The notes beneath the pieces are model-generated. The model worked only from the letters and a program-made list of their open reading frames with translations, did no database searches and was not told the origin of the DNA. Source: an uncultured Victivallales bacterium (GTDB lineage Bacteria; Verrucomicrobiota; Lentisphaeria; Oligosphaerales; JAFGRS01). Taken from it: DNA of 13,305 nt. The stretch covers positions 1 through 13,305 of the forward strand of contig CAILKC010000061.1 in assembly GCA_903834675.1 (NCBI GenBank). The letters are read 5' to 3'. The translations under genes and the position numbers were made by a program. Below, in pieces: positions 6,879-13,305 of the stretch. The stretch's first letter is position 1. Each line of letters opens with the position of its first letter.

Positions 6879-9122
6879 ATGGTCACGCGGTTCCTGCTTC
6901 GTATCGGGTTGCCCACCCTGTTGACCTTCGTTCTCTTCTGCATCACCATCTTTGCCATTCTGATTCCGGCCATCGAGCGCAGCATTGTCGAGCACAAGAA
7001 GGAGATGATTCAGGAACTGACCACCTCCGCCTGGAACATTCTGGCCAGTTTCGAGGAGGAAGCGCAGGCTGGCCTGATCAGCCGGGCGGACGCCCAGCGC
7101 GAGGCCGTGCTGCAGTTTCGCAACCTGCACTACGGGCCGCACCTGAAGGACTACTTCTGGGTCAACGACCTGACGCCGCGCATGGTGGTACATCCCTACC
7201 GGCACGACTTGGAGGGGCAGGACATCTCGGGCATTCAGGACCCGGATGGCAAACGGCTATTTGTAGAGTTCGTGCAACTGGCCAAGACCAAGGGCGAGGG
7301 CTTCGTCCGCTACCGCTGGCAGTGGAAAGACGATCCGACCCGGATCGTGCCGAAACTCTCCTACGTGAAGCTGTTCGAGCCTTGGGGGTGGGTGATCGGC
7401 ACCGGCATCTACCTCGAGGACGTACGCCAGGAGGTCGCGGCGGTCACCCGGCGTCTGTTCGTCTACTCGATTGCGATCCTGGCGGTGGTCAGTCTGCTGC
7501 TGTTTGTAGTGCTGCAGCATGGCTTGCGCGTCGAGCGCCTCAACCGCGCCGCGGAGCAGGCGCTGCGGGCTTCCGAAGAGCGCTACCGCACGGTGGTCGA
7601 GTCGGCCGGCGAGAGTATCATCATGGCGGTCGGCCAGGATCGTCTGTATGCCAACGCCAACGCCCTGCAGTTGCTGGGTTTCAGCGCCGAGGAGTTTGCC
7701 GGTTTGAGCCTGCGTCAGGTCATCAAGTTGACCTCGGCCGAGCGCGAGGCGGGCTATCACTGGCACGACGGATTTCTCGATGGCCGTCCCGCGCCGACCA
7801 AACACGAGTCTGAACTGGTCGCCAAAGACGGCCATACCGTGCCGGTGATGCTCTCCTACTCGCCCATCTCCGTGGCGGGCCGCGACGGGGTCATCATCGT
7901 CGCCACCGACATCACGGCGCGCAAACTCCAGGAGGCCGCCCAGGACCAGCACCGCAACGCGCTCCTGGAGCGCATGGACGGCCTGCGGGCACGCGAAGAC
8001 AGTCGCGACGAGGCCCTGCGCAGCCTGCAGGCAGCGCTGCTGCTCCTGCAGGGTCCCGACGCCACCGCGTCGCTCGGCGACTTCACCCGCAAGCTGCGAG
8101 CCGCACACGACCCGGAGGAAGTGGCCGAGCTGAACCGTAGCCTGCCGACGCTGGCGCGAGCGTTGATGGCCAGCGGCCTGCGCTCAGAGGCTGTGAACCG
8201 CTTCATCACCGTGAACAGCGACGCCGTCCTCGAGACGCTGATCGGTTTCGCCTTTCAGCGGTTGGGCCCAGCTCCGGTGGACTTCGTCTTCCTGATCATG
8301 GGCAGCGAGGGGCGGCGGGAACAGACTCTGTGTACCGACCAGGATAACGCCCTGTTGTTTGCGGACCCACCCGCGGCGCAGGGGCCGGCGGTCATGGCCT
8401 ACTTCCAGCGCCTGGGCGAGCAGGTCTGCACCTGGATGAACGAGGCCGGGTATGCTTTTTGTCAGGGGAAGGTGATGGCCAGCAACCCGCAGTGGTGTCA
8501 GCCCCTATCGGCCTGGCAGGCGCACTTTACGGGCTGGATACGGACCTTGGAGGCCACGGACCTGCTGCAGGCCAAGATCTTCTTTGACTTCCGCTGTGGT
8601 TACGGTCAGGCCAGTCTGCTGGAGCCGCTGCGCCAGACGCTGCGCGACGAACTCGGCGCGAACCCCCGCTTTTTCGCGCAGATGGCCTTGAACGTCCTGC
8701 ACTTCGAGCCCCCCCTCGGTCTATTTGGCGGGATCGCCTTGCAGACGGTAGGCGAGCACCGCCGGGTAGTCGACATCAAGAGTGCCATGACCCCGATCGT
8801 CGACTTTGCCCGTATTTACGCGCTGCGGCATGACCTGGCCGCGCGCGGCACGGTCGAACGGCTGGGGGGTTTGTTGGCCGCCGAGGTTCTCACCCGCCAG
8901 AACCACGACGAGATCGTGCAGATCTACGGCGCACTGATGCAGATCCGACTGGAGAACCAGGCCTACGCTCTGAGCGCGCAGCGGACGCCGGACAATCTGG
9001 TGGAACCCGAGCGCCTGACACACCTGCAGCGGCGCATCCTGCGCGAGAGCTTTGCGCAGATACGGAACTTCCAGACCCGGCTGAGCTACGACTTCACCGG
9101 ACTGCCCGGGGGCTTCCGATGA
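6879..9122 (+). CDS. Membrane sensor: sCache - PAS - DUF294 (GlnD-like) nucleotidyltransferase
   Basis: A 747-residue multidomain inner-membrane protein. TM1 (about 8-30) and TM2 (about 193-213) flank an extracytoplasmic single Cache domain (about 35-185; DYFWVND, MVVHPYRHDLEGQDISG, PKLSYVKLFEPWGWVIGTGIY). A cytoplasmic PAS domain follows (about 230-350; ASEERYRTVVESAGESII, VATDITARK), then a helical linker and a DUF294 nucleotidyltransferase-like domain with MGSEGRREQTLCTDQDNALLF (474-494). This fits the G-S...D-x-D nucleotidyltransferase motif, with Asp487 and Asp489 as likely metal ligands. NPQWCQPLSAW (536-546), AKIFFDFR (565-572) and the DUF294_C substrate-binding part (about 585-725; GEHRRVVDIK, PIVDFARIYALRH) complete it. 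It probably transfers a nucleotidyl group to an unknown target under ligand control. Family members normally carry cNMP and CBS domains instead. No kinase, GGDEF or chemotaxis domain is present. The end overlaps the next gene by ATGA. Confidence 0.87.
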   Translation: MVTRFLLRIGLPTLLTFVLFCITIFAILIPAIERSIVEHKKEMIQELTTSAWNILASFEEEAQAGLISRADAQREAVLQFRNLHYGPHLKDYFWVNDLTPRMVVHPYRHDLEGQDISGIQDPDGKRLFVEFVQLAKTKGEGFVRYRWQWKDDPTRIVPKLSYVKLFEPWGWVIGTGIYLEDVRQEVAAVTRRLFVYSIAILAVVSLLLFVVLQHGLRVERLNRAAEQALRASEERYRTVVESAGESIIMAVGQDRLYANANALQLLGFSAEEFAGLSLRQVIKLTSAEREAGYHWHDGFLDGRPAPTKHESELVAKDGHTVPVMLSYSPISVAGRDGVIIVATDITARKLQEAAQDQHRNALLERMDGLRAREDSRDEALRSLQAALLLLQGPDATASLGDFTRKLRAAHDPEEVAELNRSLPTLARALMASGLRSEAVNRFITVNSDAVLETLIGFAFQRLGPAPVDFVFLIMGSEGRREQTLCTDQDNALLFADPPAAQGPAVMAYFQRLGEQVCTWMNEAGYAFCQGKVMASNPQWCQPLSAWQAHFTGWIRTLEATDLLQAKIFFDFRCGYGQASLLEPLRQTLRDELGANPRFFAQMALNVLHFEPPLGLFGGIALQTVGEHRRVVDIKSAMTPIVDFARIYALRHDLAARGTVERLGGLLAAEVLTRQNHDEIVQIYGALMQIRLENQAYALSAQRTPDNLVEPERLTHLQRRILRESFAQIRNFQTRLSYDFTGLPGGFR

Positions 9123-9853
9123 TTCTGTTGCTCTCCGACGTACACTGTTTGTATGAGGTGGTCAATCAGCAGATTGCTCATGCTGAGGCGACGACAGGTC
9201 GGCCGGTAGACGCCGCGATCATTCTGGGTGACGTGGGCCTGTTCGAACCACAGCTTGGGCGCTTTTTTCGGCGCGCCGGGGAACGTTTCACCCGCCCGAC
9301 GTACTTCATCGAGGGCAACCACGAGGATCACGACCACTTAGCGGCATTGGCAAGCGCCTACGGCCACATCCTGGAGCATCTGCCCCGGAGTTCGGTGCGT
9401 GTCATCGACGGCCACCGCTTCCTCTGCCTGGGCGGCGCGGGCTACATGGATGCGCACACGACGCCGTGGTCCGCGGTCATCACGGCGACGGACATTGAGG
9501 CCTGCCTGGCCCACCCCCACGGCGCCATCGATGCCATCCTCTCGCACGACTGTCCGCAGGGGATCGGGGTCCCCAACCGCCCTGGGTTTGAGCACTACGG
9601 TCCGCCAGGATTTGAAGGCAGCTCCTCGTTGCTGGCCCACTTTGCGCCCCGGTTCTGGTTTTTTGGACACCACCATAGGTGGCATGACTATACTATCGGT
9701 GGCACTCGTTTTGCGGGCCTGGCGCAGAGCTGGAAGGGCTACGGGCTGCTGGACCACGACGGCACTCTGCGGGTGGTTCAGCATAGCGTGCCTATCGCCA
9801 CACCCTTCTGGGCCGGTCTCCGGCGCCGCTGGTTGAGCGTCTGGCGGCGCTGA
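9119..9853 (+). CDS. Calcineurin-like metallophosphoesterase
   Basis: A 244-residue predicted cytoplasmic phosphoesterase with the complete two-metal motif set: DVH (Asp7, His9), GD (37-38), GNHE (66-69), SHD (His143) and GHHH (183-186). It has no signal peptide. The substrate cannot be read from sequence; family members hydrolyse phosphomonoesters, phosphodiesters or nucleotides. The segment FEHYGPPGFEGSSSLLAHF and the GHHHRWHDYTIGGTRFAGL close are typical of bacterial single-domain members. A basic, Trp-rich tail (LRRRWLSVWRR) ends the protein. Its start overlaps the stop of the sensor-nucleotidyltransferase by ATGA (9119-9122), so the two are probably made in a coupled fashion and may act on the same molecule. 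rlmI follows 18 bp later. Confidence 0.9.
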   Translation: MILLLSDVHCLYEVVNQQIAHAEATTGRPVDAAIILGDVGLFEPQLGRFFRRAGERFTRPTYFIEGNHEDHDHLAALASAYGHILEHLPRSSVRVIDGHRFLCLGGAGYMDAHTTPWSAVITATDIEACLAHPHGAIDAILSHDCPQGIGVPNRPGFEHYGPPGFEGSSSLLAHFAPRFWFFGHHHRWHDYTIGGTRFAGLAQSWKGYGLLDHDGTLRVVQHSVPIATPFWAGLRRRWLSVWRR

Positions 9854-9871
9854 GCGAGGATAGGAGAGTTC

Positions 9872-11065
9872 ATGCAGGCGCAGATGGTCATCAAGCCGAG
9901 TTGCGAGCGCTCGTTGCTGCGGGGACATCCCTGGATCATGTCGGGGGCGGTCGAGAGTGTGCGCGGCGCGCCGACTCCGGGCGCGACCGTGGACGTCGTC
10001 AATGGGCGCGGCGAGTGGTTCGCCAGCGCGGCCTACTCGCCGAGTTCGCAGATCCGCGGTCGGGTCTGGAGTTTCAGCCGTGATGAGGCCATCGACGACG
10101 CCTTCTTCCGGCAGCGGCTGGCGCTGGCCTTCGGGCTCCGCGTGGGGCTGGGTCTGGGCGCGGACAAGGACACGGCCAGGCGTCTGGTCAACGCCGAGTC
10201 GGATGGTTTGCCCGGAGTCATCATCGACCGTTACGGGGAGGTGCTGGTGGGGCAATTTTTGACGGTGGGCGCGGAGCGCTGGAAGCCGGTGCTGGTCGAG
10301 GCGGCTATGGAGCTGAGCGGCTGCGCCTCGTTCTATGAGCGTTCCGACAGCAGTGCGCGGGAACGCGAAGGCCTTCCCGAGGTCTGCGGTCTGCGCGCCG
10401 GGGTCGAACCGCCGGAGCTGGTGACCATCGTGGAGGGGGCGGCGCGCTACCTGGTCGACGTGCGCGCCGGGCACAAGACCGGCTTCTACCTCGACCAGCG
10501 CGAGAACCGCTCCCTGGTGGGCGCCGCCTGTCGCGGCCTGGAGGTGCTCAATTGCTTCTGCTACACGGGCGGCTTTGGCATCGCGGCGCTGGTCGGCGGC
10601 GCCACGGCCGTCGTGCAGATCGATGTTTCCGCCGCGGCTCTCGATCTGGCCCGCCGCAATGCCGAGCTCAACGGCTTTGGGCCGGAGCGCAGCCGCGTGG
10701 TCGAAGCGGACGTTTTTCACGAGCTGCGTCGCCTGCGGGACCGGCGCGCCTCGTTCGATGCCATCGTCCTGGACCCGCCCAAGTTTGCCGATACCCGCAG
10801 CCAGCTTGACGGCGCCTGCCGCGGCTACAAGGACATTAACCTTCTGGCGTTCAAGCTGGTGCGTCCGGGCGGCAGCCTGTTCACCTTTTCGTGTTCGGGC
10901 GCCATGACGCCCGAGCTTTTCCACAAGGTGGTAGCCGAGGCGGCCGCGGACGCCGGGCGGGATGGCTGTATCGTACGGGAGTTATCGCAGGCCGCCGACC
11001 ATCCGCGTCTGTTGCGAGTGCCCGAGGCGCACTACCTCAACGGCTTGCAGGTGAGCGTGCGCTGA
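9872..11065 (+). CDS. rlmI: 23S rRNA (cytosine1962-C5)-methyltransferase RlmI
   Basis: A 397-residue SAM-dependent methyltransferase that closely follows E. coli RlmI (396 residues as I recall it). The N-terminal PUA-type RNA-binding domain (about 1-75) has LLRGHPWIMSGAV and AAYSPSSQIRGRVW. A central domain carries NAESDGLPGVIIDRYG (107-122). The catalytic domain contains HKTGFYLDQRENR (201-213), SAM-binding NCFCYTGGF (227-235), DPPKF (301-305) and the FSCSG motif with the probable catalytic Cys341. QLDGACRGYKDINLLA is also family-typical. It methylates C5 of cytosine 1962 of 23S rRNA. AGGAG at 9862-9866 precedes the ATG by five bases, and the 18-bp gap to the phosphoesterase suggests co-transcription, probably without functional relation to the sensor genes. 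It converges with the aminotransferase 27 bp downstream, with no clear terminator between them. Confidence 0.95.
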   Translation: MQAQMVIKPSCERSLLRGHPWIMSGAVESVRGAPTPGATVDVVNGRGEWFASAAYSPSSQIRGRVWSFSRDEAIDDAFFRQRLALAFGLRVGLGLGADKDTARRLVNAESDGLPGVIIDRYGEVLVGQFLTVGAERWKPVLVEAAMELSGCASFYERSDSSAREREGLPEVCGLRAGVEPPELVTIVEGAARYLVDVRAGHKTGFYLDQRENRSLVGAACRGLEVLNCFCYTGGFGIAALVGGATAVVQIDVSAAALDLARRNAELNGFGPERSRVVEADVFHELRRLRDRRASFDAIVLDPPKFADTRSQLDGACRGYKDINLLAFKLVRPGGSLFTFSCSGAMTPELFHKVVAEAAADAGRDGCIVRELSQAADHPRLLRVPEAHYLNGLQVSVR

Positions 11066-11092
11066 GCCTCTGGAAGAGACGCTTCGTCAGGT

Positions 11093-12298
11093 TCAGGCGC
11101 GGCGCAGACGTTCCACGCAACGGCACATGGCCGCGGCGATGTAGCGGTTGAGATCGTCGCTCATGGCGGGGTGCAGCGAGACACAGAAGAGGCGCGCGGT
11201 AATGGCTTCCGAGAGCGGGTTACGCTGCCCCTTGGTGTGCTCAGCCAGGAGCTTCCGGCTGAGGTAGGCGGGCCGGTTGGCGACGACGCAACCGATGGCG
11301 TAGTCATCCTGCAGCATCTGCATGAGTTTGTCGCGCTTTTCACCGGCCCAGGCTTCGGGCACCAGGCAGGTGTAGAGGTAGAAGCTGTGCTCGCAGTCGG
11401 CCGGCTCGTAGGGCGGCGTGATCTCGGGCAACCCGGCCAGCATCGCGGTACGAGCATAGGCCAGGCGGCGCCGGGAGGCGATGAAGCCGTCGAGTTTGCG
11501 GAGCTGCACCAGGCCGACCGCGGCCTGGACCTTGGTCATGACGTTGCTGGTGCCCCAGGCCTCGGCCTCGCTGCCGTACATGCGCACCGAGCGGCAGAAC
11601 TTCTGCACGTTCTCGTCGTCGGTGGTGACCATCCCGCCTTCGCCGAGGGTGGTCATGTTCTTCATGGTATGGAAACTGAAGATAGTGGCCAGGCCCTTCT
11701 TGCCGATCTTGCCGCCCTGGTAGCCGCCGCCGCAGGCGCGGGCGGCATCGCCGATGACGGGGATGGGGCCAAACTCGGGGTGCGGGCGCCGCTGGCCGAC
11801 CGCGATGAGTTCATCCATGGGCGCGGACATGCCGTTCATGTGGACCGGGAAGATGGCGCGGGTCCGCGGCGTGATCCTGGCCTCGACGTCAACCGGATCG
11901 AGTTCGAAAGTCCGCGGGTCGATCTCGCCCCAGATCACCTGTCCGCCAGCGCCGAGGACGGCCAGGGGCGCCGCCTGGTAGTTGACGCTGGGGACGATCA
12001 CCTCGTCGCCGGGTTTGAGCTTGAGCGAACGCATGACCATGTCCAGGCCCGGCCCGGCGCTGTTGCAGGTGACCGCGTACTTGCAGCCGCAGTAGGCGGC
12101 GAAGGCCTGCTCGAACTCCGGGATAGGCGAGGCCGAGAAGCCGAAGCCTTTGTGGATGTCCATCGCTTCACGGATGGCGGCCACGGCAGCCTCGACCTCT
12201 TCCTCGCCGTAGGCGCCGCCCAGCAGCGGCTCTGCCTTCCAGACCGTCGGGGGTTTCGGAAACTTCAGGGCCTCGTTGATCTCACGTTCGCTCAGCAT
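11093..12298 (-). CDS. DegT/DnrJ/EryC1/StrS family PLP-dependent aminotransferase
   Basis: A 401-residue type I fold PLP enzyme of the family that aminates keto-sugars in nucleotide-sugar, surface-polysaccharide or secondary metabolism. Visible features are TCNSAGPGLDMVMRSL (77-92, cofactor phosphate region), GDEVIVPSVNY (97-107), the IGDAARACGG stretch with Asp184 contacting the PLP nitrogen, and FSFHTMKNMTTLGEGGMV with Lys213 as the Schiff-base lysine. YGSEAEAWGTSNVMTKVQAAVGLVQL is also typical. The length is usual. The substrate cannot be inferred, and no other sugar-nucleotide genes are in the window. The start is supported by GGGAGG (12308-12313) nine bases upstream. It is divergent from an AraC-family gene, which may regulate it, and convergent with rlmI. 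Confidence 0.92.
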   Translation of the reverse strand: MLSEREINEALKFPKPPTVWKAEPLLGGAYGEEEVEAAVAAIREAMDIHKGFGFSASPIPEFEQAFAAYCGCKYAVTCNSAGPGLDMVMRSLKLKPGDEVIVPSVNYQAAPLAVLGAGGQVIWGEIDPRTFELDPVDVEARITPRTRAIFPVHMNGMSAPMDELIAVGQRRPHPEFGPIPVIGDAARACGGGYQGGKIGKKGLATIFSFHTMKNMTTLGEGGMVTTDDENVQKFCRSVRMYGSEAEAWGTSNVMTKVQAAVGLVQLRKLDGFIASRRRLAYARTAMLAGLPEITPPYEPADCEHSFYLYTCLVPEAWAGEKRDKLMQMLQDDYAIGCVVANRPAYLSRKLLAEHTKGQRNPLSEAITARLFCVSLHPAMSDDLNRYIAAAMCRCVERLRRA

Positions 12299-12427
12299 GT
12301 CCGTGTGCCTCCCTGCAATTCTCGCTCATTCTCCAGCCTGACCACCGAGACGCCCAGGACCCGTTCGCCGGGATGATTTGAGCCCTCGTTGGCTTCACGA
12401 AATCACTGTACTAGCTTAGGCAGACTA
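12299..12427. promoter_or_regulatory. Divergent promoter region between the aminotransferase and araC-type genes
   Basis: This 129-bp spacer must contain the promoters of both divergent genes if each is transcribed from here. The right half (about 12395-12430) is less GC-rich, and TTGAGC (12378) is a weak -35 candidate. No convincing promoter pair or repeated operator could be identified by eye. GGGAGG on the minus strand at 12308-12313 serves the aminotransferase. Confidence 0.35.
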
Positions 12428-13288
12428 ATGAAATTGCAGGGCATGGACGAGGTTGGCCAATATATGGACAAAATACGCGGTATTCTGGAGATGGCCTTGG
12501 ACTGGGTAAGCCTTGCGGAGACCGTTCCCGTGGCCTACGCGGCCGAGGACCGGGTGCCGGTGAACACGCGGGCCAGCCCGCTGCTGGAGTTTGGTCTGCA
12601 CTCGCTGGGCGCGGAGAGTCTGCTTGAGGTCGGCGGGCTGCGGCGTGAGTCAAGAGCAGGGGACGTGTGTGTGCTGAATGCGCACTACGGCAATCGGGGA
12701 ACGCCGCGCCAGCACTGGGGTTTCTGGTGCGTGTCGCTGGACACGCGGACCTGTCCCGACGCAGCCATCGGCCAGGCGCCGCTCCTGGAGCTGGCGCATC
12801 TGCGGCACCCGGCCCGGGTCTTGGCGCAGTTCGAGGAAGTGGGGCGCCTCTACAAGCACGGCGCCGAGACCCGCGGCTACCGGCTCAAGGCCGAGGTACT
12901 GCGCCTCCTGGCCGAGCTCTATGAGAACTGCGGCTACGTCAGCACACCGCCCGTGAGTTCGGCGGCCTGCCAGGCGGCGTTGGACTTCATGGACGAGCAC
13001 CAGGCTGATCCCGGCCTGAGCCTACCGCGACTGGCACGGGCCGCGTCGCTCTCCGTGGCGCAGCTCTGTCGGGTCTTCCAGCGTGACCTGGGCGCCAGTC
13101 CGATGAAGCATCTTACCCGCCTGCGTCTCGAACGGGCGCGGGACCTGTTGCGCAAGACCACGCTGAACGTCGGCGAGGTGGCCCACGCCGTCGGCTTCAA
13201 CGACCCGCTGCACTTCTCGCGGGTCTTCCGCCGCTACGCTGGGGCGCCCCCGAGGGACCTGCGGCGGGGGCTGTTGCCGCGGCAGTGA
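12428..13288 (+). CDS. AraC family transcriptional regulator
   Basis: A 286-residue regulator. The C-terminal 100 residues (about 183-283) are an AraC/XylS double helix-turn-helix: LSLPRLARAASLSVAQLCRVFQ (first HTH, about 198-218), then SPMKHLTRLRLERARDLL and VGEVAHAVGFNDPLHFSRVFRRYAGAPP (second HTH, about 248-274). The N-terminal part (about 45-110; EFGLHSLGAESLLEVGGLRR, RAGDVCVLNAHYG, HWGFWCVSLD) looks like a cupin-type effector-binding domain, probably for a sugar or related metabolite. The ATG at 12428, with TAGG seven bases upstream, is preferred to the TTG at 12389; an ATG at 12443 is also possible. It may regulate the divergent aminotransferase or itself, but no operator was identified. 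The gene is complete and stops 17 bases before the window end. Confidence 0.9.
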   Translation: MKLQGMDEVGQYMDKIRGILEMALDWVSLAETVPVAYAAEDRVPVNTRASPLLEFGLHSLGAESLLEVGGLRRESRAGDVCVLNAHYGNRGTPRQHWGFWCVSLDTRTCPDAAIGQAPLLELAHLRHPARVLAQFEEVGRLYKHGAETRGYRLKAEVLRLLAELYENCGYVSTPPVSSAACQAALDFMDEHQADPGLSLPRLARAASLSVAQLCRVFQRDLGASPMKHLTRLRLERARDLLRKTTLNVGEVAHAVGFNDPLHFSRVFRRYAGAPPRDLRRGLLPRQ

Positions 13289-13305
13289 GCGGTAGCGACG
13301 GTGCC

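Noticed and set aside
6360..7205. 281-codon minus-strand open frame spanning the repeat spacer
   Set aside because: It crosses the end of the symporter gene, the repeats and the start of the sensor gene. Its translation is low-complexity and includes translated repeat sequence, with no family match.
9338..10924. Long open frame (528 codons) on the minus strand across the phosphoesterase and rlmI genes
   Set aside because: It lies fully antisense to two well-supported genes, has the Arg/Gln/His/Ala-rich composition of GC-rich shadow frames and no recognisable domain.
11066..11092. Bidirectional terminator between rlmI and the aminotransferase
   Set aside because: Only a 4-bp stem (GACG/CGTC, 11078-11088) is present, with no T-run on either strand.
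11171..12376. 401-codon open frame on the plus strand opposite the aminotransferase
   Set aside because: It is antisense to a gene with a complete PLP-enzyme motif set, and its composition and lack of motifs mark it as a shadow.

Overview
The window is GC-rich bacterial chromosomal DNA with short spacers and eight convincing protein genes. A signal-peptide beta-barrel protein and a large secreted beta-helix/carbohydrate-binding protein point to a Gram-negative polysaccharide degrader. The flavour (beta-helix proteins, DegT aminotransferase next to AraC, coding style) resembles PVC-group bacteria such as Kiritimatiellota, Lentisphaerota or Planctomycetota. That placement is an impression and is not proven by any marker here. 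No rRNA, tRNA, CRISPR array, transposase or integrase gene was seen.

Layout. Region 1 (1-4100): a predicted outer-membrane beta-barrel protein (minus strand, 106-1011) diverges across an AT-rich promoter-like spacer from a 923-residue secreted right-handed beta-helix protein with a C-terminal CBM9-like domain (1301-4072). Region 2 (4239-6451): a two-gene unit with an ATGA stop/start overlap, coding for a small DUF485 membrane protein and an ActP-like sodium:solute symporter with an unusually large loop. Region 3 (6452-6878): a gene-free leader with direct and inverted repeats that can fold into a branched, possibly alternative, structure, followed by a TGAACCC heptamer tandem array. Region 4 (6879-11065): a membrane sensor with sCache, PAS and a DUF294/GlnD-like nucleotidyltransferase, overlapping by ATGA with a metallophosphoesterase, then rlmI (23S rRNA m5C1962 methyltransferase) 18 bp later. 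Region 5 (11093-13288): a DegT/DnrJ/EryC1/StrS aminotransferase (minus strand, convergent with rlmI) and a divergent AraC-family regulator.

How the genes may work together. DUF294 nucleotidyltransferases are known neighbours of ActP-like symporters, but normally carry cyclic-nucleotide-binding and CBS domains as their sensory part. Here that part is replaced by a transmembrane Cache-PAS module. This suggests a circuit in which an extracytoplasmic small molecule, possibly a short carboxylate, controls a nucleotidyl transfer reaction linked to solute uptake, with the coupled phosphoesterase as a candidate eraser or partner. This is the most interesting part of the window, and the functional link is inference.
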